DNA from: Stackebrandtia nassauensis DSM 44728
GTDB lineage: Bacteria; Actinomycetota; Actinomycetes; Mycobacteriales; Micromonosporaceae
Assembly: GCF_000024545.1 (NCBI RefSeq)
Contig: NC_013947.1
Location: 2,914,001-2,978,000, forward strand
Direction: 5' to 3'
Length of the DNA stretch: 64,000 nucleotides
In this document: piece by piece, positions 33,470 to 41,942 of the stretch
Layout of the letters: the number at the start of each line of letters is the position of its first letter
Position numbering within the stretch: the stretch's first letter is position 1
Program-made: the position numbers and the translations under genes
Notes under the pieces: generated by a model
The model's database searches: none
Seen by the model: only the letters and a program-made list of their open reading frames with translations
Told to the model about the DNA's origin: nothing

Positions 33470-35821
33470 ATGGCGAAATCCGAGTCCGGCGTGCCCGACT
33501 CCCTCGAAGCGCTGGCGCAGACCGTCGTGAAGCTGCGTTCCGAAAGGGATGGCCTGCGTGAGGCCATGCGCAACCGTGCGGTCATCGAACAGGCGAAGGG
33601 GATGCTCGCCGAACGGCTCTCCCTCGATCCCGAACAGGCGTTTCGGCACATGATCGAGATGTCCACGCGCAACAACGTCAAGGTCGCCGAACTGGCGGCG
33701 GCCGTGGTGGCCGGACGGCAGCCCGAACCGGACGAGCCCACCGAGATCGCCGTCGACACCGCGCCCCCGGTCCCGGACGTGATGGACGCGCCCGAGGCGG
33801 ACTCCCCGCCCATCGACCCCAACGCGCTGCGCTCCGAGGTGAGCCTGATCGGTGGCCGCATCGAGGCCGCCACCAACTTCGACGAGATCGCCGAGTCGCT
33901 GTCGGTGGCCACCTCCGGCTGGCCCGCGCCCGCCAACGTCATCCTGCTGCTGGTGGAGGGGGACGGCGCGCTGCGCCTCGTGGGCTCGGCCGGACTGTCG
34001 CCCACCACCCGCAGCCAGTGGGACCGGGTCCCGCCCATCGAGAACGTGCCCGTCGTCGCGGCGGTCCAGAACCGGGCCCCGGTCTACCTGGCCGACCTGG
34101 AGGCGGTGTCGCGACAGTTCCCCGTCGTCGCCGACCGTCCACACGAGGCGCTGGTGGCGATGCCGCTGATGAACGGCGACGAAGTGGTCGGCGTCCTGGA
34201 ACTCACCTGGGCCACCTCGCCCACCATGGACAAACACACCCGCTCGCACCTGCTGTGGCTGGCCGAACCGGCGGCCCGGCAGTGCCACGCGCTGTCCGCC
34301 CGGTCGGAGGCGTTCACCAACACCTCCATAAGCGACGACGCCGTGGACACCAGCCTGGTCTCGTTGTTCCTGGAGGCGCTGAGCTTCCCGGCCGTCCTGC
34401 TGCAACCGCGCTACGGCGAGAACAACCAGCTGCTGGACTTCGATCCGGTGTACAGCAACTCCGCCGCCGCGCCGGTGACCACCAGGCCCAACGGCCGTCC
34501 GATGAGCCTGATGACCGCGCTGCCCGACTCGGGCGCCCGGCAACTGCTGCCCGCCTTCGCCGCCACCCTGCGGGGCGGCCAGCCGTGCATGCTGCGCGAC
34601 ATCAAGATCACCACCATGAGGGACGGACACCCCCGGATGTTCAACGCCGACATCCGCGGCACCCGGGTGTGGGAGAAACTGCTCGTCACCTGGCGGGTGG
34701 AATCCGAACCGGCCCGGCACTTCGGTTCACTGCTGAACTCGGAGAAGACCTTCGGCACCGGCGGGTTCTACTGGGACCTCGACAACGGCGAGATCCGCTG
34801 GACCCCGGGGATGTACCGGCTGGCGGGCCTCGACCCGGAGAAGGGCACCCCGCCGGTCGACACCATCGTGTCGCTGATCCACCCCCGGGACCAGGAATCC
34901 CTGGTCAAAGAGGCGATGGAGACGCTGAAGGCCGGGCGGGAACTGCGCAAGGAACTGCGCGGCCACGGCGACCTCGACGGCCGGGTGTTCCGCGTGGTGG
35001 CCACCCCCGAACTGACACCCAGCGGCGAGCTGAAGATCGTGCGCGGCGCCGTCCGCGAGATCACCACCGACCGCAGGCTGGGCGACCAGCTGCGCCGCGA
35101 ACGGATGTCGGTGGCCGCCGCCCGCGGCGAACGCGACAACCTGCGCACCGCCCTCGAACCGCTGCTGACACCGCTGCGACTGCGCGGTGGTACCGCCGGC
35201 GTCGAGATCTCCGGGCACTCGCTGGGCTGCGGCGCGCAGTCCGCGCGCAGCTGGTACGACGCCGTGGACCTCCCCACCGGCAGAGTCGCCCTGATCGTCG
35301 GCGAAGTGCACGGCGACCAGCCGACCGCGCCGATGCTGCGACTGCGGCTGTCCACAGCGGCCTTCGCCCTGGCCGGAATGAACCCCGCCGAGGCGATGAG
35401 CGCGGCCAACACGGCCTTCATCGCGACCGTCCCCGACCGCACCGCGACCATGACCCTGGCCAGCCTCGACCCGGCCACGGGCGCCCTCACCTGGGCGACC
35501 TCCGGCCAGGCCAGCCCGGTGCTGTCGTTGGCGTCCAAGTCACGCAACCAGGCCACGGGCTCCCTGGGCCTGCCCATCGGTGCCGACAGTCCACTGGAGT
35601 TCCCGCTCAACCAGGCCGAGATGGAACCCGGTGACCAGCTGCTGCTGTACACCGAGGGCCTCCTCATGGGCCCGGGCAACGGCGGCCCCCGGATGTTCGA
35701 GGCGCTGCGCGAGGCGGCCGCCGCGGCCTCGGCCGAACTGGCCTTCGAGAAGGTCAGCGACGCCGAGCCGCGAGTCGCGGAAGCCGAGGCCAGCCTGCTG
35801 CTGGTGCGTCGGGAGTCGTGA
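33470..35821 (+). CDS. ANTAR-GAF-PAS-PP2C (RsbU/SpoIIE-like) sensor protein with altered catalytic residues
   Basis: A 783-residue multidomain protein. Residues ~15-80 are an ANTAR RNA-binding module (RNRAVIEQAKGMLAERLSLDPEQAFRHMIEMS), ~130-290 a GAF domain, ~415-545 PAS-like (FYWDLDNGEIRWTPGMYRLAGLDP), and ~555-780 a SpoIIE-type PP2C. The metal-binding PP2C motifs are off consensus: ARSWYDA for GGDWYD, GEVHGD for GDVxGHG, and YTEGL for YTDGL. It may therefore be a weak phosphatase or pseudophosphatase. ATG 33470 is the start that excludes a non-protein-like extension; no clear ribosome site precedes it. The divergent sigma factor is its likely output. Confidence 0.85.
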   Translation: MAKSESGVPDSLEALAQTVVKLRSERDGLREAMRNRAVIEQAKGMLAERLSLDPEQAFRHMIEMSTRNNVKVAELAAAVVAGRQPEPDEPTEIAVDTAPPVPDVMDAPEADSPPIDPNALRSEVSLIGGRIEAATNFDEIAESLSVATSGWPAPANVILLLVEGDGALRLVGSAGLSPTTRSQWDRVPPIENVPVVAAVQNRAPVYLADLEAVSRQFPVVADRPHEALVAMPLMNGDEVVGVLELTWATSPTMDKHTRSHLLWLAEPAARQCHALSARSEAFTNTSISDDAVDTSLVSLFLEALSFPAVLLQPRYGENNQLLDFDPVYSNSAAAPVTTRPNGRPMSLMTALPDSGARQLLPAFAATLRGGQPCMLRDIKITTMRDGHPRMFNADIRGTRVWEKLLVTWRVESEPARHFGSLLNSEKTFGTGGFYWDLDNGEIRWTPGMYRLAGLDPEKGTPPVDTIVSLIHPRDQESLVKEAMETLKAGRELRKELRGHGDLDGRVFRVVATPELTPSGELKIVRGAVREITTDRRLGDQLRRERMSVAAARGERDNLRTALEPLLTPLRLRGGTAGVEISGHSLGCGAQSARSWYDAVDLPTGRVALIVGEVHGDQPTAPMLRLRLSTAAFALAGMNPAEAMSAANTAFIATVPDRTATMTLASLDPATGALTWATSGQASPVLSLASKSRNQATGSLGLPIGADSPLEFPLNQAEMEPGDQLLLYTEGLLMGPGNGGPRMFEALREAAAAASAELAFEKVSDAEPRVAEAEASLLLVRRES

Positions 35822-35846
35822 CGCGGCAAAACCTTGCCGGGTGAGG

Positions 35847-35872
35847 GTTTCGCATGCCCGGACGCCGGGTAA
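35847..35872 (+). promoter_or_regulatory. SigB/SigF-type promoter for the SRPBCC gene
   Basis: GTTT (35847-35850), 16 bp, GGGTAA (35867-35872), 58 bp before the ATG at 35931. Confidence 0.7.
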
Positions 35873-35930
35873 CCCCCTTGACGAAACGGTCGCCACCCAA
35901 GGGCGGGCGACCAGGTTAGGGAGGTACCTG

Positions 35931-36368
35931 ATGAGCAATATCGTCGAAAGCATCACCGTCAACGTTCCCGCCTCCGACGCCTACGGGCAGTGGTCGAAGT
36001 TCGACGAACTGCCCAAGTTCATGTCCGGTGTGAGCCGGGTTGACCTCGGCCCCAACGGGTTGACTCACTGGGTCATCGACATCGGTGGTGTGACACGAGA
36101 GTTCGACGCCAAGGTGCTGACGGCGGAAACCGACCGGCGAGTCGCATGGACCTCAGTGGAGGGTCCGCGACACTCCGGCAGCGTCGAATTCGCCCCCATC
36201 AACGAGAGTTCCACCAGAGTCACTGCTCAGCTCGACGTCGATCCCGAGGGCTTCGTGGAAAGCGCCGCCGACAAGCTCGGCGTACTGAACCTGCGGCTGA
36301 AGAAGGATCTGGCGAGCTTCAAGAACTACATGGAGGATCCGGCCAACCCGCATGGCGAACGCCATTGA
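35931..36368 (+). CDS. SRPBCC (cyclase/dehydrase-like) protein
   Basis: A 145-residue START-fold protein with the polyketide cyclase/dehydrase pattern: IVESITVNVPASDAYGQWSKFDELPKFMSGVSRV, then a TREFDAKVLTAETDRRVAW strand and a long C-terminal helix. Small stress-induced members of this branch are common in actinobacteria; the ligand is unknown. AGGGAGG lies 6 nt before the ATG. It is monocistronic, with its own SigB-type promoter and a terminator. Confidence 0.85.
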   Translation: MSNIVESITVNVPASDAYGQWSKFDELPKFMSGVSRVDLGPNGLTHWVIDIGGVTREFDAKVLTAETDRRVAWTSVEGPRHSGSVEFAPINESSTRVTAQLDVDPEGFVESAADKLGVLNLRLKKDLASFKNYMEDPANPHGERH

Positions 36369-36424
36369 CGGACGAGAACCGGAGAATCCCATCGACTTGC
36401 CTTTCCGGGTAAGGGGGATGGAAA

Positions 36425-36463
36425 AGACGGTGTGGTGCGGTTTGGGGCGGCACCACACCGTCT
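36425..36463. terminator. Bidirectional terminator
   Basis: A 14 bp stem AGACGGTGTGGTGC/GCACCACACCGTCT (36425-36438, 36450-36463) with an 11 nt loop, followed by CTCTTCG, between convergent genes. Confidence 0.8.
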
Positions 36464-36475
36464 CTCTTCGCGTCA

Positions 36476-37384
36476 CTAGCCGGGCACCTTCGGCCCCTTC
36501 TTCAACACGTCGGCCCACAGGTCACCCTGCTCGGCCACCCGCTCCAGCACCTCGTCGGGCCCGGGCGGCGTCAGCTTGTCGGAGTCCAGCTCCTCCCACG
36601 TCAACGGCGCCGAAACCGTAGCCTCGGCCCGATTGCGCAACGAATACGGGGCGACCGTCGTCTTCGCGGCGTTGTTCTGGCTCCAGTCGATGAACACCCG
36701 CCCCTCACGCTCGGCCTTGGCCATCTTCGCGGTCACCAACTTCGGCTTCTCAGCCGCCAGATCATTGGCCACCGCCTTGGCGTACCCCGACACCACGTCA
36801 TCGCCCTGACTGCCCGCGATGGGACAGCACAGGTGCACCCCACTCTTCCCCGACGCCTTCACGTACACGGTCAACCCGTCGGCCTCAAACCGCTCCCGCA
36901 ACAGCTGCGCCACCTCCACACACTCGCGCAACCCAGCCCCCTTCCCCGGATCCAAATCGGCAACCAACCGATCGGGCCGATCACTCGCCTCATGCCCGTC
37001 GAACCGCCACTGCGGAACATGCAACTCCAACGCGGCCTGATTCGCGAGCCAAGCCAACGTCGCGGGCTTCTCGGCCACGATGTAGTCAACCGAAGCCCGC
37101 CCCTTCGTCGAACCCGGCGTGGCAACCGTCTCGGTCCGAATCCAACTCGGCGTGTACTTCTGAGCGTTCTTCTCGAAGAACGACTCACCCCCGGTCCCAT
37201 CGGGGAACCGGATCCGCGTCAACGGCCGATTCCTGATGTGCGGCAACAAAACCGAGGCGACCTTCAGGTAATAGTCGACGACGTCCTGTTTGGTGAACCG
37301 ACTGTCGGGATACATCACCTTTTCGGGATTGGTCACCTCGATGTCGTAACCGTCCACGGTGATCGTCCTGTGCTCACGTGCCAT
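36476..37384 (-). CDS. LigD-type DNA polymerase/primase (NHEJ) 1
   Basis: A 302-residue stand-alone LigD polymerase domain (archaeo-eukaryotic primase fold). The metal motif is VADLDPG, with ASGKSGVHLCCPI, FIDWSQNNAAKTTVAPYSLR and APLTWEEL as the other family blocks. It fills and templates ends during end joining and works with Ku and a ligase. Here Ku and ligase are ~9 kb away and a second polymerase paralogue sits next to them. A SigB-type promoter precedes this copy. It is monocistronic. Confidence 0.93.
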   Translation of the reverse strand: MAREHRTITVDGYDIEVTNPEKVMYPDSRFTKQDVVDYYLKVASVLLPHIRNRPLTRIRFPDGTGGESFFEKNAQKYTPSWIRTETVATPGSTKGRASVDYIVAEKPATLAWLANQAALELHVPQWRFDGHEASDRPDRLVADLDPGKGAGLRECVEVAQLLRERFEADGLTVYVKASGKSGVHLCCPIAGSQGDDVVSGYAKAVANDLAAEKPKLVTAKMAKAEREGRVFIDWSQNNAAKTTVAPYSLRNRAEATVSAPLTWEELDSDKLTPPGPDEVLERVAEQGDLWADVLKKGPKVPG

Positions 37385-37445
37385 TGTCCGCCCCTTCCAA
37401 CTCGGGCCTCCACAGCGAGGCGCACCGCGCCCCTGACATGCGTTT

Positions 37446-37471
37446 TTACCCAGCCCCCACGCCCGTCAAAC
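37446..37471 (-). promoter_or_regulatory. SigB/SigF-type promoter for LigD-type polymerase 1
   Basis: On the minus strand GTTT (37468-37471), 16 bp, GGGTAA (37446-37451), 61 bp before the ATG at 37384. Confidence 0.6.
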
Positions 37472-37531
37472 GCCCCCTACCGCCTCGACGGTAACCCGCC
37501 CGACAGCGCAAGGTAGCGGGTTCCGCATACA

Positions 37532-38212
37532 GTGGCCCCGTGCTGGTACCTCATGTCCCGGCTGAGCGGCACCCCGTGGCGAGAGCTGGGCGCGGACGTG
37601 GGACGCGACGCGAGGGTGCTCGACCAGCTCGCCGAAGTCTTCGCTCACCTGCATTCGGTGAGGGGGAAGGGTTTCGGGCCGGTCACCGACGAGTCGGACG
37701 ACTCGTTCGGCTCGTGGGCGGAATGGCTGCGCCAGGGGCTCACCGTCGACATCGGGCAGTTGCTGGACGCCCGGGTTGCCGACCGTGGACTGCTGGAACT
37801 CGCGGAGTCGGCGCTGTCGGCCGTCGCGGTAGAGCTGGCCGACCGTCCCGGTGCGTTGGTGCACGGCGATCTCGGCGACGGGGAGGTGTTCGTGGATGCG
37901 ACCACCGGTCGGGTCACCGGGATCGCCGACTGGGGAGCGGCCGTCATCGGCGATCCGTTCTACGATTTCGCGCGGTTCGTGGCCGGCGGGCCGGTGGACG
38001 ATGCACGAGTGCCTCGGTTGTTGCCGGGATTGCGCGCCGCCTACGCGGCTCGTACCGGTATCGACTGGGACGACCATCGGCGGCTCATGGATCTGTACGA
38101 CGCCCACAACGCGGTCAATAACGCCGCTTGGGCGTTGCGGGAGGGCGTCGACTGGGTTGCTTCGCTGCGGGCCAAGGCCGAGCGACTGCTACAGCGCGTT
38201 GTGGAGGCGTGA
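37532..38212 (+). CDS. Truncated aminoglycoside phosphotransferase-like protein
   Basis: A 226-residue remnant or shortened kinase. It begins at the hinge (YLMSRLSGTPWREL) and lacks the ~90-residue ATP-binding N-lobe; an in-frame TAG at 37512-37514 blocks extension. The C-lobe is intact in shape (HGDLGDGEVFVD..., IADWGAAVIGDPFYDFARF), but the Mg-binding Asn of HGDxxxxN is Glu. It is therefore probably inactive or does something else. No ribosome site is clear for the GTG at 37532. A terminator overlaps its last base. Confidence 0.55.
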   Translation: MAPCWYLMSRLSGTPWRELGADVGRDARVLDQLAEVFAHLHSVRGKGFGPVTDESDDSFGSWAEWLRQGLTVDIGQLLDARVADRGLLELAESALSAVAVELADRPGALVHGDLGDGEVFVDATTGRVTGIADWGAAVIGDPFYDFARFVAGGPVDDARVPRLLPGLRAAYAARTGIDWDDHRRLMDLYDAHNAVNNAAWALREGVDWVASLRAKAERLLQRVVEA

Positions 38213-38250
38213 ATGTGGGCACGAGCCGAGAACCGGCCCGTGCCCACATT
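38212..38250. terminator. Bidirectional terminator
   Basis: A 12 bp stem AATGTGGGCACG/CGTGCCCACATT (38212-38223, 38239-38250) with an inner GCCG/CGGC pair, between convergent genes. Confidence 0.75.
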
Positions 38251-38261
38251 GGGGGATTGGG

Positions 38262-39359
38262 TCAGGTACCGGCCCGCAACGCGCGCCAGGTGTTCACACC
38301 GACGATGCCGTCAGCGTCCAGTCCCGCTTTCTCCTGGTACTTCTTCGCCGCCGCTGTTGTTTCGGCGGTGAACTTGCCGTCAATGGGGACGGTTGTTTCC
38401 AGAGCGGCCGTCAAGGCTCGCTGCAAGCGGCTGACGTTGCGGCCCTCCTCGCCTTCCTGGAGCTGGACGTTGCTGCCGCGTCCCAGGAGTGCTGTCCAGG
38501 TGTGGGAGTCGATCTCGCCGGTCTCTTTCAGGCCGATGTCGGCCTGGAACTGTTTGACCGACTTGGCCGTGGCCTTGTCGTACTCGCCGTTGGGGTCGCC
38601 GTCGGTGGTGGGGCGGCCGGACTTGTCCAGGAGGCATTGCGCCGCCGTGACCTCGTCGCCGGAGTCTCCGTCCTTCAGTGCCGGGTATTTCTTGAAGTCC
38701 AGATTGGCCTTTTCGCAGAAGGTCGGTTCGCCGCGACCGGTCCACCAGCTGGTTTCCTGGTTCGCGCCGTCCCAGCCGAAGCTGAAGTGGACGTGGTCGG
38801 TGTGCGGGTTGGACCCGTTGTAGTCGCGCCAGCCCTCGTCGACGTTGTACGCGCCGAGGATCTTCTTGTCGAAGATGATGTACATGACGCCGAGCCGACG
38901 CAGCAGCGCGTGGGCCTCGCCGTCGCGGGTCTTCAGCAGCCAGTCGAAGACCTCGTCGGCCTGTTCGCGTTGGGTGGCCGCGTCGACCTTCCAGTCCCAG
39001 GCGCGGCCTTCGTAGTGCTCGCTGGTGTCGCCTTCGTAGTGCTCGATCTTCTTGACGCTCTTGGGATCGCAGTCGCGGCCGATTCCGGCGTCGGAGGTGT
39101 CGGGGTAGCTTTCCAGGATCAGGTCACGGAAGTCCTCGACACCCGGTTTCGGGGTGGGATCGCAGGTGGTCTGGGTGTCCTCGGCCTGGTAGTCGTCGAC
39201 CGGGGTGGTGAACTCGGGGACCTCGGGGGGTTCGGCACCCGCCGAGCCGACCAACGTCACCGTGACGGCCGCGGCCGCCGCGGCGGCCACAGTCGACAGG
39301 ACCACGCCTCGGCGCCGGGTGAACCATCGTCTCGTATTGGGGGATTTGTCAGTCATCAA
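38262..39359 (-). CDS. Secreted M15-like peptidase with two peptidoglycan-binding domains
   Basis: A 365-residue exported protein. A signal peptide with an Arg-rich n-region (RRWFTRRRG) and an Ala-rich h-region ends near GSAGA-EPP (~43). An M15/VanY-like zinc carboxypeptidase-type fold follows (~60-200; EHYEGRAWDWKVD, NPHTDHVHFSF supplying H/D ligands), then two PG_binding_1 domains (~228-290, ~295-365). It would trim or bind the cell wall. The start may be the second Met. It is monocistronic. Confidence 0.85.
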   Translation of the reverse strand: MMTDKSPNTRRWFTRRRGVVLSTVAAAAAAAVTVTLVGSAGAEPPEVPEFTTPVDDYQAEDTQTTCDPTPKPGVEDFRDLILESYPDTSDAGIGRDCDPKSVKKIEHYEGDTSEHYEGRAWDWKVDAATQREQADEVFDWLLKTRDGEAHALLRRLGVMYIIFDKKILGAYNVDEGWRDYNGSNPHTDHVHFSFGWDGANQETSWWTGRGEPTFCEKANLDFKKYPALKDGDSGDEVTAAQCLLDKSGRPTTDGDPNGEYDKATAKSVKQFQADIGLKETGEIDSHTWTALLGRGSNVQLQEGEEGRNVSRLQRALTAALETTVPIDGKFTAETTAAAKKYQEKAGLDADGIVGVNTWRALRAGT

Positions 39360-39443
39360 CGCCGAAGGCTAACAAAGCTGTCAGTACCGCGCACGCGGGT
39401 GACAGGTGTGATGGAACCGACCACGCAGCGAGTTCTCCGCTCG

Positions 39444-40331
39444 TCAGAACAATGTGGGCGGTTCGTCTTCGGGTCGCTTGGGGCGCACGGGTTCCGACAG
39501 GATCAGTCGCCCCCGCGCTTCGGTGGCGGTTTCCAATGGCCAGCCCGACAACAGTCGGGCGTCGCACAGTACCGGTCCGTCGTCGGTGGACACGAGCAGC
39601 AGCTTGCCCGCGGCCACCATGACGTGTCCCGACAGGACGCTGTCTTCCGCGAGCGCGGTCAGGGAACGGTATCGGTCCGGTAGCGGCTGGTCGAGACCGA
39701 ACAGGGCCGTGTGGTCGACGATGTTCGGTTCGAGCGCCTGAAGCCCGTCGGGGAGTGGGATTGTGGTGGCCACGGTCTCGGCGGTGGTCTTGAGGATGTC
39801 GGTGGCGTCGCCGACGCCCGCCCACCAGCCCGGGGTCTTGTCGCGGGCACGGACGCGTTCGGTGGCGATACCCGCCTCGGAGATCGCCATCTCGGCCGCC
39901 CGTACCAGTGGTAGTGGTCCTTCGGCGATGAAGGTGAAGGCCAGCGCGCCCTGTTCCAGCAGGCGGCCGGTGCCGCGGGCTTGGGCGGTGATGCCGATCT
40001 TGACCGTCGAGCCGGGACCGAACCAGGCCAGGTACAGCCGGTAGGGCCGGTCGTCGCCGGTGGCGATGAAGCCGCGTGCCAGCTGGCGGCCCGAGTCGGC
40101 GCCCGCGCAGGCGGAGCACTGGTGGTCGGTGGTCTCCGGGGGAAGGGTGTTGCCGAACAGGCAGTCGTGGTCGCCGTCGACGCGGCTCCAGTAGCCGACG
40201 CAGCGCCGCTCCCCGGTGAGGTGGATCGCGAGGGTGCTGCCGGGGCCGACCGGTACGAAGACGTCGTCGTGGAGCCGCAGCCGGGGTTCGCCGGTGCTCC
40301 ATGACAGGCCGGTGGAGGGGGAGGGGGACAC
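39444..40331 (-). CDS. DUF2797 protein
   Basis: A 295-residue cytosolic protein. The Cys/His block CVGYW...HDCLFGNTLP, CSACAG and the segment YRLYLAWFGPGSTVKIGITAQARGTGRLLEQGALAFTFIAEG match DUF2797, a family with an N-terminal zinc-binding part and a GIY-YIG-like core whose activity is unknown. The G-x-KIGIT...R strand-helix is the GIY-YIG-like element. It stands alone between peptidase and hydrolase genes, all on the minus strand. Confidence 0.85.
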   Translation of the reverse strand: MSPSPSTGLSWSTGEPRLRLHDDVFVPVGPGSTLAIHLTGERRCVGYWSRVDGDHDCLFGNTLPPETTDHQCSACAGADSGRQLARGFIATGDDRPYRLYLAWFGPGSTVKIGITAQARGTGRLLEQGALAFTFIAEGPLPLVRAAEMAISEAGIATERVRARDKTPGWWAGVGDATDILKTTAETVATTIPLPDGLQALEPNIVDHTALFGLDQPLPDRYRSLTALAEDSVLSGHVMVAAGKLLLVSTDDGPVLCDARLLSGWPLETATEARGRLILSEPVRPKRPEDEPPTLF

Positions 40332-40443
40332 GATCGCACCTTTCCGCGCGGCGTCAGACTGGACGGAAGGTTACCGGTTCGGTACGACAATGTGGCAGGG
40401 TGGTGGCCGAAGCCGTTGCGCGGGAGGCTTACCGGCGCTGTGT

Positions 40444-41298
40444 TCAGCGCAGGAACTCGACCAGGCCCGCCGTCAGCGCCGCCGGGTTGTCTACTGGGGA
40501 CAGGTGTCCGGCGCCGGGGAGCATCCGCAGTCGAGAGCCGTCGATGAGCTCGGTCAGTTCCCGGGCCCGCTCGACGGGGATCCAGGTGTCCTCGGTGCCC
40601 CAGAACAGTCGCACCGGGATGGTGATCGTGGGGTAGCCGTCCTTGATGCGGTCGGTGTAGGGCTCGTCGGCGCCGCGGTGCGCGAGCTGGCGGTAGAAGG
40701 CCGCCTGGCCGTCGGTGCCCAGCCACGGCGCGAGCAGTCCGTCCAGAGTGGCCGGGTGCAGGCCCGGGCCGCTGGCCAGGTTCAGGTACTCGCGCATCAG
40801 TGCTTCGTGCAGGGTGCCCGGCAGTCCCGCGAACACCTCGGTGTGGCCGTCGATCGCCCGGAAGAACGGGCTTCCCCACGGGGACAGGGCGACGGCGTCG
40901 ACCAGGGCGAGCCGGTCGTAGCGCGCGCCGTGGGTCACGTGCGCGTCGAGGGCGACTCCGCCGCCGGTGTCGTGCGCGATCACGGCCGGGCTGCTCAGGC
41001 TCCAGTGCTGGAGGAGTTCGGCGAAGATCCGGCCCAGGGCGGGCAGTGACAGGTCCTTGTCGGGTGTCTTCTCGGATTGCCCGTACCCGGGCATGTCCCA
41101 CACGTACACCCGGTGGTCGTGCGCGAGCGCGGCGGCGATGTCGCGCCACACGAAGGACGAGAACGGGGTGCCGTGCAGCAGCACGACGGGCGGCGCGTCG
41201 GGTTCGCCGAACCGTTCCCAGGCAACGGTTCCCGAGTCTGACGGGTAGGTCCGGCTCAGCGTCCAGTCGCGGACGGCCGGTGTCTCAGGGTTTCGCAT
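40444..41298 (-). CDS. Alpha/beta hydrolase (haloalkane dehalogenase/epoxide hydrolase-like)
   Basis: A 284-residue cytosolic hydrolase: oxyanion HGTPFSS, nucleophile Asp in AHDTGGG, acid in GTEDTWIP, His in GAGHLSPV. The Asp nucleophile points to dehalogenase or epoxide-hydrolase chemistry, not an esterase. Its start lies inside the last codons of the MarR gene (14 bp overlap), so both form one operon under MarR control. Confidence 0.88.
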   Translation of the reverse strand: MRNPETPAVRDWTLSRTYPSDSGTVAWERFGEPDAPPVVLLHGTPFSSFVWRDIAAALAHDHRVYVWDMPGYGQSEKTPDKDLSLPALGRIFAELLQHWSLSSPAVIAHDTGGGVALDAHVTHGARYDRLALVDAVALSPWGSPFFRAIDGHTEVFAGLPGTLHEALMREYLNLASGPGLHPATLDGLLAPWLGTDGQAAFYRQLAHRGADEPYTDRIKDGYPTITIPVRLFWGTEDTWIPVERARELTELIDGSRLRMLPGAGHLSPVDNPAALTAGLVEFLR

Positions 41299-41815
41299 CG
41301 TTTCGCTCCGCTTCTCCGACGGGACAGGGTTCGTTGGCCGCGCAGCACTTGCGGTCGCACAGGCGGCACAGGTACTGGGAGCCGCCGACCTCGCCGTACA
41401 GCCGGGTCAGCAGCTTCGCCAGTACATCGGACAGTGCTTTTTGGTCGTCCTCGTCCAGGGCGGCGACGGCGTCGGTCAGCGGGGTGCCGCGCGCGACCAG
41501 CAGCTGGCGGGCGGCCTGTCGTCCGGACCTGGTGGGGTGCACGGTCACCCAGCGGTTGTTGAACGCGTGCGGTCGGCGTTCCACCAGTCCGGAGCGCTCC
41601 AGTGAGTCGACCATGCGCGCGGCGGCGGACTGGCTCAGTCCGACGCGGCGGCCCAGTTCGGTGACGCTGATGTCGGGGCTGGCGGTGAGGGTGACCAGGG
41701 CGGCGGCGCCGCTGACGCTGACTCCGGCGGCCTTGGTCGCGTCGTCGAGCGCCAGGTCGGTGAAGGCCAACGCGGCCGCTCCCAGGAGGTTCGCGGTTCG
41801 GTCTACATCATGCAT
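41285..41815 (-). CDS. MarR-family regulator with Cys-rich tail
   Basis: A 176-residue winged-helix regulator (ISVTELGRRVGLSQSAAARMVDSLERSGLVERR, then the WVTVHPTRSG wing). Unusually it ends in a five-cysteine tail, YLCRLCDRKCCAANEPCPVG, which could sense oxidants or bind metal. The start codon is in the middle of its own operator repeats, and the transcript appears leaderless. It is coupled to the Asp-nucleophile hydrolase, so a toxic alkyl halide or epoxide inducer is possible (inference). Confidence 0.88.
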   Translation of the reverse strand: MHDVDRTANLLGAAALAFTDLALDDATKAAGVSVSGAAALVTLTASPDISVTELGRRVGLSQSAAARMVDSLERSGLVERRPHAFNNRWVTVHPTRSGRQAARQLLVARGTPLTDAVAALDEDDQKALSDVLAKLLTRLYGEVGGSQYLCRLCDRKCCAANEPCPVGEAERNDAKP

Positions 41816-41850
41816 AACTCATGATCGCATGCATGACTCATGATTGTCAA
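41807..41850 (-). promoter_or_regulatory. Leaderless promoter and double operator of the MarR operon
   Basis: On the minus strand TTGACA (41845-41850), 18 bp, GATCAT (41821-41826), then 5 nt to the ATG at 41815. Two direct copies of ATGCATRACTCATGAT (41810-41825, 41829-41844) sit two helical turns apart across promoter and start codon; the first lies in an inverted repeat ATCATG-N7-CATGAT (41807-41825). Confidence 0.65.
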
Positions 41851-41866
41851 ACCTGCCGGCAAACCC

Positions 41867-41900
41867 ATCGGCCGCCAGCGAGGCAACGCTGGCGGCCGAT
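41867..41900. terminator. Terminator after the transglycosylase-like gene
   Basis: A 14 bp stem ATCGGCCGCCAGCG/CGCTGGCGGCCGAT (41867-41880, 41887-41900) with a 6 nt loop, downstream of the minus-strand gene ending at 41943. Confidence 0.75.
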
Positions 41901-41942
41901 TCGGGAGAGGATCATCTTCGCGCCGGAGCACGAAGGAAACAG

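Noticed and set aside
36407-36412. Further SigB-type -10 (GGGTAA)
   Set aside because: No GTTT/GGTT element at 14-16 bp and no gene downstream on that strand.
39378-39405. Imperfect hairpin CTGTCA...TGACAG before the M15-like gene
   Set aside because: The arms are interrupted and asymmetric; it may be terminator or operator, so it is not listed as a feature.
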